Shown in pieces: positions 21,954 through 30,568 of a stretch of 64,000 nucleotides of DNA. The notes below the pieces were generated by a model, which saw only the letters and a list, made by a program, of their open reading frames with translations, was not told the DNA's origin and made no database searches. The stretch is taken from the NCBI RefSeq assembly GCF_036669915.1, contig NC_089325.1:16275963-16339962 (forward strand), given 5' to 3'. A program made the translations under genes and the position numbers. Source of the DNA: Pocillopora verrucosa. Lineage: Eukaryota > Cnidaria > Anthozoa > Scleractinia > Pocilloporidae. Each line of letters begins with the position of its first letter. Position 1 is the first letter of the stretch.

Positions 21954-22325
21954 GTAACTACCGTTACTGGTAGTCAATCAATTAAACAGATAGCTTTTTA
22001 AGTATTAGTCATGTTTTTCTTTTAAAACTATTTTGATTCATGTATTCATATCTTCAATGAAAGGTTTTTTTTAACAAGAAAGGGTTTTACGTACTGTGTT
22101 GACATAAAATATTTGTTTGATATGCAAATGTCGTAATTTAGAAGATTTAATGATGTAATTTTTTTAGAAGATTGTTTAATTGTAACGTTTATTGAAAGGA
22201 AGGCGATTAGTTTTATGTTTTCCTTCGTGAAAATTCGTGCCATATGGCAGCTAAGGTATTAAACAAGTTTCAGGTCATAGCTTACTCATTTGTAACTTCC
22301 GTTACTTTTTTTGTAACTTCCGTTA
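21954..22325 (+). repeat. right cluster of GTAACTTCCGTTAC motifs
   Basis: Copies lie at 21954-21967 (one mismatch, GTAACTACCGTTAC), 22291-22304 and 22312-22325. With the left cluster this makes eight copies, bracketing the transposase gene. Confidence 0.85.
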
Positions 22326-22848
22326 CCAAGCTTATGATTAAAATTTCAAGAAAAGGTCTATACGTACGTCCTAACAGACTTGAAGAATATAATGGCATGG
22401 TCTTAGCTTCTGTAAAAGAACGTAGTTGTTCTTTCTTCTTCCTCTGAAGAAGAATATAGTATAATTATAAAAAAACTTATTTTAAAAAGAAACAATTTCA
22501 GACGGTTTAAATTATTTTTAGATCTCTATATTTTCTTCTTTGTAGGAGCAGAGCACTTTAATAGTATGATTTTTATTTACATGTTGCCCTGTATTAAGTA
22601 TATACTACGTTGATTTTGAATAACTTAAAAACGAGAACTTAAAAAAGTGGAAAATTATTTTAAAGATCGGTGATTTTTTTGCCTAAAGTGATTTTCAAGT
22701 AAGTACAATAAAATGTTTCATAACTACGGAAATATATGACCTTTGGTGCTAATTTTTGAGGTATTTACTCTTCGATATTTGCGCTTTAAATTGAATGATT
22801 CGCCACGTACTTTCTGTGAAACTGATTTTTTTCGATTTTCCAAGTGAC

Positions 22849-22877
22849 ATTGGGCCCACTTTTTGTGGAATGGGTGA
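22849..22877 (-). repeat. right terminal inverted repeat, nested transposon
   Basis: This is the exact reverse complement of 18062-18090. It marks the right end of the nested transposon; the 10-kb host transposon continues to its right. Confidence 0.9.
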
Positions 22878-23534
22878 GATATGTTTTCATGTACCCCAAT
22901 TTAGGACACCAAAAAACCTGCTCTTGTTAATGTTTCTCCTCAACCCACCATGTGAGGATTGATGGTTAAAATTTGTATTATTTGTATTAGTAGGGTGCAT
23001 AGTTTTTCTTGTTTCTGCTGCCCTTTCGATGTTACTGTTATTGCCATCAGTGTTATTGTTCGTTCCAGTTTATTTCCACAAAGGTTATGGATATCATGTT
23101 CAGATACATTATCATTCGAATTAAAGATAGTTGTGGGTCCCTTAATCTGCAATATTATTATGCATTAAAAATAATTAAATAACTACAGTGGTGATAATTA
23201 CACTGTTTATTTCTTTTTTTCTATTAGTGCCAGCATTGATTGTTAATATGTTGTTCCTGTTCACTTCAATTACACGTAATAAAGTTTTGACTTTTCTACT
23301 GTATTGCATGTTACACCCCTTTTGATGCAATTACCTTGGGCGGTTCGCACATACAGTGTTCAGAAATGTTCAGTTTAATTCAATGATTAAAGTACAGTTC
23401 ATTGGCAGATGAATTTGTTGTTTATGGCTGCACAAAGTTCATAGTAACAAAATGGAGGATGTGGGAGAAAACATGCTGCTTTCACTATAAAAATAGAGTC
23501 AAGGGCATAACACCATGGATAAACAGTGGAGTTA
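22878..23534. other. non-coding spacer inside 10-kb transposon
   Basis: AT-rich sequence with no coding block. It lies between the nested transposon and the 3' end of the minus-strand transposase, and probably includes that gene's 3' untranslated region. Confidence 0.45.
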
Positions 23535-25713
23535 TTACAAAGAAAAATTTCTCTTTAGGAAAAGAAATGCTTCCTTGCAATCAGCAGGTTTCAAATGGTC
23601 AGTGTCAATGATTCGTTCACACTCTGCTCTGAACTCAGGGGCGAGAAAGTCATCATCAACAGTAAGGATGCCTGACTGGACAGCAGCTTCTTTTAGTTGA
23701 TCATCAGTTACTTGAAGACCTGCACATTGCCAATAGAAAACAATGTTAGCATTCATCATCTAGTGTGACTGGCAGTGTCAGCACCACATTAGGTTTTTAT
23801 AGATATGCGACTTTCAGGCCCAAAGATTTTAGTAACAAATAATTTCCTTCTGGGCAATAAAATTATGCCTTGAAATTTCTACAAATAAATTATCATTGGT
23901 TGATTGTTGAAGCATTATAACTATGCCATAGTTCACTTTGAATAAGACAGAAATATCCCAAAACCAGTTTTGACAAAACCTTATAATTTTTTTACCGCAT
24001 TCTTCAAGCCCATATTTCTGAGGAAAACTGTAAATATGGTTTGGGACCCCATCTGGTAAAACTGTGTCCTTCTGGGCTCTGATCCTGTGGGAATTCCACA
24101 CCATCTCCTTGAATGTATCTAGCTCTCTCTGAACCACAGGAACCATAATAAAAGAAAGAAGCTTCCTATGTAGGAAAACAAAATAAGCAAAGGTAACAAA
24201 CACCTTGGTGTATAGGTAGTTTCAATTACAATATATAAGCCAGCAAGTTTTTTTTTTTTTTTTTTTTTTGGGAGGGGGGGGGGTTCCCTAACAAAAATTT
24301 TTCCTGGGCCCCCTCAACCATATCTATTTGACTCGAGTATATATAAGCTTTAGGGGGAGGGGATGTGTTATTGCATTCACACAGAAATTAATTAATTTGC
24401 TATAAAAAATGTATGTATATTAACTTTAGGCAAAATAATGTTTATGTTGATTGAGCTTTCAATCACCCACGTGCCATGCCCTAGCAAAACTGCAACATAT
24501 TCTAAAACAATAACTCAATGTCACTTTTGGAGTTTAAAAACAAACCTTGAAATGAATAGCCTGTGTATGTGGGCGTGTGGGTGGAGGTGGAGGTGGAGGG
24601 GGGAGACTTGCCCATTCTCACCTGTCAATATCATCATGTGGGTCATAATGCCCTTGATCTTTAAGCCATCTTAACTGACTTTTGAAAAATTTTTCCATTC
24701 TTTCGTGTAATTCTTTCCACCATCTTTCGATCTAGAGGAAAACGGTTTTTTAAATGACATTTTGTGAAATGTGCATTTGCCGGAAATCAGATGATAGGGT
24801 GGATTAAAATATTACTTGTTACTGAGGGAATGATGAAATAACAAACAACAATAATACTTTTCCTGGCACTCAAATAAAGTCACCGAAAGACTCGTTGACT
24901 AATTTGGCACACTCACATAATATAATTAGACAGCACTTGAGAGATGAGCTTACTTACTTGGTTTGAAGTTGATGGACCATACAAAATTGTGTCTGCAGGA
25001 TCCACAACGTCAGTGTGATGTCTACGAAGAAAGGCATGAATTGTGGCCATGGTGCCTGTTTCTGTACCTTTGTCGATTCTGATCATCGCAGGAATTACCT
25101 TGGTCTCCATTATATGCTCCAAGTACCAACGACCAATCAATTGCGGGTCACAGTTCTTATTCCAAACTCGCAACCATAGCAGCTTTCTGCTGGCTGTATC
25201 TAAGCAGCCATAAATAGCAATCGGAAATGTGGAATTTTGGAAACCCATTAATTTATCATGACCGTCCAGGGAGTGGACCCAGTTTGGTCCTTTCGAAGAG
25301 AAGTTTCCTTTCTTTCGCCTTGCCTTCTTAGCTCCAACGCCTCCGCGAGCAGCAAGTCCATCGGGGTCAAGATCAGACATCACATCGTAAACTTGATCTC
25401 GCGTAACTAACAAGTCATATTTTTGTCTTATTTTCTTGTGCATGCTTCTATATCCCAATAGCTTTCCTGGTCCTTCCAATTCCTTTTTAACAGCCTCTTT
25501 AACATCTTCAACCGAAACAGTGTCATCCCTGTAATAAACTTCGAAATGGCGTAAACGTCTGTCGAGTGTTCGGATACTCCAGGCCTATTGAGGAAAGTCT
25601 CTCTGTAAAAAATCGATCGCTTCTTCGTGTTTGAGGCCTTGTTTGACATACTTCTGCAGTGCACCTTTAAGGAGATCGTCTTCTTTCCACGATGAAACCC
25701 TGCTATCCGCCAT
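23535..25713 (-). CDS. integrase-like transposase, four exons, one stop
   Basis: The gene reads from an ATG at 25713 through exons 24958-25713, 24622-24731, 23996-24165 and 23535-23719. All three introns have GT-AG ends (donors GTAAGTAAG, GTGAGAATGG, GTAAAA) and the phases add up to 407 codons. The N-terminus is a helical DNA-binding-like region. The rve-type core has SLDGHDKL, MIRIDKGTETG, and ERWWKELHERMEKFF at the start of exon 2, giving the D, D and E positions. One in-frame TAG at 25584-25586 (codon 43) interrupts the N-terminal region. It is the transposase expected to mobilise the 10-kb element whose inverted repeats enclose it. The class is probably IS3EU-like. Confidence 0.85.
24249..24289. 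repeat. poly-T followed by poly-G run
   Basis: A run of about 20 T is followed by a G-rich run within an intron of the transposase gene. It is a low-complexity tract. Confidence 0.8.
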
Positions 25714-25769
25714 TTTCGAGAACAGCCCGGGAGAACAGTCCCTATATTCCCGCCATTTTGGATCTTTAC

Positions 25770-26192
25770 GATGCACGCAATGCATGCTGGTAGTGGCAGC
25801 TCTCGGCTGGGTCGAATAATTTCATTTTATTTTACTTTGGTTTTATTTTATTTTACTTTGGTTTTATTTTATTTTACTTTGGTTTTATTTTATTTTACTT
25901 TGGTTTTATTTTATTTTACTTTGGTTTTATTTTATTTTACTTTGGTTTTATTTTATTTTACTTTGGTTTTATTTTATTTTACTTTGGTTTTATTTTATTT
26001 TACTTTGGTTTTATTTTATTTTACTTTGGTTTTATTTTATTTTATTTTTATTTCAATTGATTTTACTTTCACTCTATTTTAAAAATAAAAAATAAATTGA
26101 AAAATAAAAAAAAAATGTAAATCAAAATAAAAAAGAAAACAATTTTCTTTCAAAAATGCGGATTTTTCTATTGGCAGTTCTCGGCCACCAAA
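25770..26192 (-). repeat. right terminal inverted repeat with 21-bp array
   Basis: This is the counterpart of 16196-16510. It has about ten copies of the unit TTTTACTTTGGTTTTATTT, against five on the left, and is therefore about 110 bases longer. It starts within about 60 bases of the transposase ATG, so the transposase promoter is probably in this arm. Confidence 0.9.
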
Positions 26193-26271
26193 CACCTTAC
26201 CAATTGAGAAAAAAAATTTCTTCTCGTAAATGCCTAATTTGGTAATAAAAATGATGATGTGTTATTTGATG

Positions 26272-26732
26272 ATGGCTGAACAAACAACACTAAGCGTGCG
26301 AGAAAGAATCGGAAACTACGCACCATTGTACGTTTCATATGACGCTGAACGTTATGAACCTACATGGATGCAACAGAAATTAGAAAGAGCCAATAGAATA
26401 TTTCATTTACACATTGATAGTCAAGCTTTATTGGTATGATTTCACGAAAGATTATTAAAACGATTAAATACTTTTTAATTTTTTCATTTCTCTTTCTTTT
26501 TTAGACTCACGACCTGATCTTAAAAGAATTACTCAAATTCTTATTATGTTGCGAATTGCATTCAAATCGTCATTTTTTATTAGAACAACAAATCATCTTT
26601 TTATTCATGAGAACCATAAATATTCAATATCGCGATATGACGGTTGACATTGATTTCAAAGACGATTTCCAATTGAACAGCATCTTTGAATATTTATATT
26701 CCATGTACAGATTACTATACCGTCGTCGGTAA
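26272..26732 (+). CDS. unknown two-exon small gene
   Basis: Exon 1 (26272-26433) starts MAEQTTLSVRERIG and ends at SQALL before a GTATGA donor; exon 2 (26505-26732) follows a T-rich tract ending in TTAG and reads THDLILKELLKFL to a stop. Both exons are whole numbers of codons, giving 129 residues. The product is helical and charged, and I do not recognise it. It lies just right of the 10-kb transposon and so belongs to the Maverick fragment. A related, shortened copy lies at 26757-27013 with an intron at the same place. Confidence 0.5.
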
Positions 26733-26756
26733 AAAATATTTATATTTTTTCATAGG

Positions 26757-27013
26757 CATGACAACAAGCTGAATTGTTGGTTTATATGTATTATTTTCAC
26801 GTTAATAACAATAATAATTCTTCGTTTTAGGTTACTACTCCCATCTTAAAAGGATATGTATGTTTTGCATATCATTTACACGAAACAATTCGTTGCTATT
26901 CTGAAGCAACTCAAACACAACTTCGAAATGAAATGAATGCTTTTACATTAAATCATTCAGATTTTGAATTACTACTTTTGGATAGAATCATACGAAGTAC
27001 ATTATCGTTATAA
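26757..27013 (+). pseudogene. shortened relative of preceding gene
   Basis: QQAELL is followed by a GTTTAT donor, an intron of about 50 bases ending CGTTTTAG, and an exon TPILKGYVCFAYHLHETIR running to the stop at 27011-27013. The motif QA(E)LL and the intron position match the gene at 26272-26732, so this looks like a tandem duplicate that has lost most of exon 1. Confidence 0.4.
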
Positions 27014-27023
27014 TTATTTTTTC

Positions 27024-27102
27024 AGATCGGTATATATCCTGAAACAAGTCCTTGGTTTTATCTTTATCTTTATCAAATGAGAGGATTGATTCCATAGGAT
27101 AA
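27024..27102 (+). pseudogene. short orphan exon-like block
   Basis: After ATTATTTTTTCAG the frame reads IGIYPETSPWFYLYLYQMRG and soon stops. The strong acceptor-like leader is the only sign that it is an exon. It may be the remnant of another duplicated module. Confidence 0.3.
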
Positions 27103-27131
27103 TTTTCTATCTTTTGTATTTTTTCCAGATG

Positions 27132-27407
27132 CAAGCTAGAACGTTGTATTCGATTGTCTTCTTTAAAGAAGTGATTGGATTTTTGTATGTATTGGTTTCC
27201 ATTAGTCGATTTATGTTCGTGCGAAGTAATGGGAAATCTTCAATATAGGCACATTATGTTATACATTTACGCCACTAAATCGGATTACATCAATTACAAT
27301 CTTTGGTATAAAGAAGTATCGAGTAGTAATGTAAACACATTTAAAATACAATGGGTAAAACCCAATGATGAAGAAGTACGTGTTATTACCGATACTATTT
27401 TAAACTA
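27132..27407 (+). pseudogene. tandem small ORF, copy A (frameshifted)
   Basis: An ATG directly follows TTTTTTCCAG. The frame starts MQARTLYSIVFFKEVI, shifts near 27175, and continues WFPLVDLCSCEVMGN, HIMLYIYATKSDY and so on to 27407. It is clearly homologous to the intact copy at 27430-27723. Function unknown. Confidence 0.5.
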
Positions 27408-27429
27408 AGATTTTTTAAAATTTTTCCAG

Positions 27430-27723
27430 ATGTATTCGATTATTTTTTTTAAAGACGTCATTAGTGATTTAACAAGATATTATCGAGCTTGGTTTCCATT
27501 AGTCAATTTACAGTCGTGTGAGGTCATGGGTGATTTTCCTTACAGACATACCATGTTATACATATATGCTACGAAATCAGATTATCACGAATACAATCTT
27601 CGATATAAAGAAACAGACTCGTCCATGATCAATAGTTTTTCGATAAAATATGTTGCAGAAAATGATGAAGAACATGTTATTACCGGTAATATTTTTCTTC
27701 AAAGAATAATGAGATATTCGTAA
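27430..27723 (+). CDS. tandem small ORF, copy B (intact)
   Basis: A 97-codon frame whose ATG immediately follows TTTTTCCAG. It reads MYSIIFFKDVISDLTRYY, then WFPLVNLQSCEVMGDFPYRH and MLYIYATKSDYHEYNLRYKE. Aromatic and acidic residues alternate, which suggests a compact beta-rich domain. A GTAATA sequence near its end (VITG) could serve as a splice donor to the next block. I do not recognise it. Homologues flank it on both sides, so the cluster arose by tandem duplication. Confidence 0.5.
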   Translation: MYSIIFFKDVISDLTRYYRAWFPLVNLQSCEVMGDFPYRHTMLYIYATKSDYHEYNLRYKETDSSMINSFSIKYVAENDEEHVITGNIFLQRIMRYS

Positions 27724-27741
27724 TTTTTTTGTTTTTTTCAG

Positions 27742-28011
27742 TGTAATGAAAGAGATCACAGATGTTTTTTATCGTTCTATAACCTCTTGGTTTCACTTAG
27801 AAATATTAGTCGTTTTTTTATTATGATGATCAGTGATAAAAACTTTTTAGATATTTCTGAACATTTTATCTATGTTTTTGATCAAGATTTATGGTTTTCT
27901 TTGTACGAATCTGATACACCTAGTTACTTTATTTGTTATGATACAGTCAATCCTATTTTTCTAGGTACAGTCTTAGAAATCAACTTTGAACAACTTTCTG
28001 TTTTCCTTTGA
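27742..28011 (+). pseudogene. tandem small ORF, copy C (diverged)
   Basis: After GTTTTTTTCAG the frame reads MKEITDVFYRSITSWFHLE, shifts, and continues from about 27820 to the stop at 28009-28011 with FIYVFDQDLWFSLYESD. Spacing and the SWFxLE block match copies A and B, but identity is low. Confidence 0.4.
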
Positions 28012-28020
28012 ATTTTTTCA

Positions 28021-28180
28021 GTTCGATTTCGTGTTTCAAAGAAGTTTTCTACTTGTTTTTCAACAAATTATCGATCATCTTGATAACGACTTATTCGAAA
28101 ACCAAGACACGCGAATTTCACTCACGATTCATATCTATTTAAATAGACCTCCATATGATTCCATTCTAGATCTAGAAAAC
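28021..28180 (+). pseudogene. tandem small ORF, copy D (truncated)
   Basis: After AATTTTTTCAG the frame reads FDFVFQRSFLLVFQQIIDHL and LTIHIYLNRPPYD, then runs into Harbinger-1 sequence near 28180. It would be the fourth member of the tandem group, cut by the transposon. Confidence 0.35.
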
Positions 28181-28777
28181 TTGGAAGTTTCATTTCCATA
28201 CAGGCATGTAAGTGCATTTCTCAGAATTGCACAGACAATATACATCTTGCCAATACTACTCAAGCCTATTTTAAGATTTTTTTTTAAGTCTATGAATTTA
28301 AAGTAGTTCACTATGTCCCCAAATAGCCATTCAACGGATTCCCTCACAGAACTCATTCTGGCATTGTACTCTTGCATCTGGGGTGTTAAAACAGCATTTC
28401 TGAATGGTTGTCGGAGTTGCACTCTGTGCGGGTAAGCTGGATCACCATATAAGCACATTAGGTGGCCATGGGGGGAAACTGCATGGTGCTGGAGATCTTG
28501 CAGCAGGCCTGATTCAGCTAACATAGCTGCATCATGTCTTCTACCTTCTGAAAATGAAAGGTTTAGAAAACAATTAGATGCGTGGACAATGGTTGTGACC
28601 TTGTGGTGTATACTCAGCATAGAACCTGGTGGAAATTAAAGTTCTTTGCAAAAGAATTCATTCAATATTCTAATCTGCAAAATTATATCTCTGAAGAGAT
28701 CAATCACCTCCACTTGATGGGACTTTTTTAGTACTTGATTCCTGATTTTTACCCTTTTTGACCTTTTTTTCAGGGGT

Positions 28778-28918
28778 CGGTTCCTGAAAGGTGGAATAAC
28801 TCTATTCCAGGGATAAGTCTGCCTTATTCCAGTCATAACTTTATCCCAGGACAAAGTTATGACTGGAATAAGACAGTTTTATCCCTGGATAGTGTTGTTC
28901 CACCTTTCAGGAACTGGC
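28778..28918. mobile_element. near-perfect hairpin MITE
   Basis: Two arms of about 68 bases pair almost completely around a four-base centre near 28848. The left end reads GGTTCCTGAAAGGTGGAATA and the right end is its close reverse complement (CCACCTTTCAGGAACTGG). It lies in the intron of the Harbinger-1 transposase. No target duplication was fixed. Confidence 0.8.
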
Positions 28919-29369
28919 TTTTGAATTTTTTTCCATCTTAAGTTTTTTCATTTTCTTCATCTTTCTATTTATTTTTCAGGGTTATTTTTAATTAACAATT
29001 TTAAACTGAAGTGACTACCAGGCATAAATAATTCCATACATTATTATAATTATTATTACCTATTGGGCCATATAGGTTTCCTATTAACCCATTCGGTAGA
29101 GCAACAGATTGAAATTTGAATGCATGGACTCTCTTGTGTCCATTGTATACAGCCCTCTGGTGCTGTCCTGGGCGACTTATTGGTCGAACCGTGCCATCGA
29201 CAAAACCAAAACAGTTGTCCAAGGGAGAGCCTTTAGCTGAAATTACGTCTGCATACACCGAATGCAAATATGGCGGACCTCTCGGGCGGCCCGGGGCTAG
29301 TTGCGTGGAAGCGAGGCTAGTGAGGCCAGCCAGTGAGGCCGGCTCTTCCCTGTGTTTTGATCGTCACGA

Positions 29370-30297
29370 ATGGCTGCTTCACGTGCGCTCACAGAAGACG
29401 ATATTTCTGGAGCTTCTCTTCGAGGTAGATCGCCTGCCACGCTAAAAAATGAAGAACTTCGTTTCTGGCTGAAATGTAGGGGCGATACATTGAAAGGACT
29501 GAAAACAAAAGCACAATTAGTGAAAAGGTAGGATGCTCGTACTTCAACCGATTCGCGGAGATTTCGCGCCTCGCTTGCCTTGATTGCAATTGCGGTAACC
29601 AAAGTTTAAAAACGATCTTATCTTCCCTTCTGTTTAGGGTTGAGGAATATATCAAAGAAGGTCGTGATCAAAATATAGTAGATCCGGATCCTGACTCCGT
29701 ATATACAAAGCGCAAGGAACGCTTGGATAAAAACAAAGATGACAACTCCGGAATTGCCGCAACTCAGCATCCTTTGAGTTTCCCATCAGATGGCTGGTCT
29801 GCAGACATACGGCGAATGCCCTTTTTTACCCGCGCCGAAATGAATGACCACATTTCAAAGTCTGGAAAAAGAATTGATCCGACAAGCAAAGCCCATTCAG
29901 TGCCAACGAGTATTCGGAAAGCCACAACTTTTCTGAATGACGAATATTTGAAGGGTATCTCCGCAGCAAGCGATGACAACTACTTTTATTTCCGGTCTCA
30001 CTGCTATCACAGTTTTCGTAAGAACGATGCCCCACACAACTTGAAAGTCGCATTGTGCATTTTAAGTGGGGAAGTGAAACATGCTACATGTTCCTGCGTT
30101 GCTGGGAAGGTTGGTTTTTGTAACCATATATTAGCACTCTTGATGAAGATTTGCAAATTCTCATTATATGAATGTAAAACTGTCCATGAACTTGAAAACG
30201 AAGAAGACATGCAGCCAAAGCAAGCATGTACTTCCTCTTTACAGAGGTGGCATAGGAAGGGAAGAGGAGACTCTATAAATCCACAACCAGCAATGGA
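29370..30297 (+). pseudogene. SAP-SWIM (YqaJ-type) protein, 3' lost
   Basis: Exon 1 (29370-29527) encodes a SAP-type DNA-binding motif (LKNEELRFWLKCRG, LKTKAQLVKR). It is joined by a GT-AG intron to exon 2 from 29638. The SWIM zinc-finger pattern CSCVAGKVGFCNH lies at about 30090-30125. In ISL2EU-like elements this protein continues into a YqaJ-type nuclease domain. That part is absent because the Gypsy LTR begins at 30298. The surviving exon frames are intact. Confidence 0.8.
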
Positions 30298-30478
30298 TGT
30301 AACGATATCAATGTTATCGTTCTATTTACTTCTGGTCCGCATTTACGTCATAACTACCATGGCAACAAAACTTTAGAGACCATGCTTTCCGGTTTTGTAG
30401 AGTTCGTCGGACATCGATTAAATAGACCTGTGTTACTTCACCTGTGTGTGTCTTGTTCCTCTTATAAACAACGTCACA
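30298..30478 (+). repeat. 5' LTR of truncated Gypsy element
   Basis: A 181-bp segment starts TGTAACGATATC and ends GTCACA, with TG-CA termini, directly before TGGTGTCAG. No partner LTR is in the window, so the limits rest on the termini and the primer site. Confidence 0.6.
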
Positions 30479-30568
30479 TGGTGTCAGTGATTTGGGATTC
30501 TTCCTACAGAATCATCGCTGAAATACTTGAGTGAATTTTCAAGCCAAACTCAGTGAATCTAGCTCCAG

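Larger units (their letters stand above)
18062..22877 (+). mobile_element. unclassified 4.8-kb DNA transposon
   Basis: Perfect 29-bp inverted repeats lie at 18062-18090 and 22849-22877, beginning TCACCCATTCCACAAAAAGT on the left. Inside are one spliced transposase-like gene and subterminal regions that carry eight copies of a GTAACTTCCGTTAC-type motif. A possible 2-bp duplication GA (18060-18061 and 22878-22879) is too short to be sure. The element sits between the convergent genes of the 10-kb transposon, so it was inserted later. I cannot place it in a known superfamily. Confidence 0.82.
16196..26192. mobile_element. 10-kb integrase-type DNA transposon with alpha-kinase
   Basis: The element is bounded by long inverted repeats (16196-16510 and 25770-26192), starting TATGGTGGCCGAGAACTGCC on the left and TTTGGTGGCCGAGAACTGCC on the right (reverse complement). 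It is flanked by exact 6-bp direct repeats CACCTT at 16190-16195 and 26193-26198. It carries an alpha-kinase gene on the plus strand and a spliced rve-fold transposase on the minus strand, convergent, and a nested 4.8-kb transposon between them. A 6-bp duplication and this transposase fit the IS3EU-like group; that name is from memory and would need a search. The near-identical inverted repeats suggest fairly recent insertion. Confidence 0.85.

Noticed and set aside
25771..26082. Open frame of repeated LVLFYFT units
   Set aside because: This is the 21-bp repeat of the right inverted repeat read in frame; the unit length is a multiple of three, so an open frame is expected.
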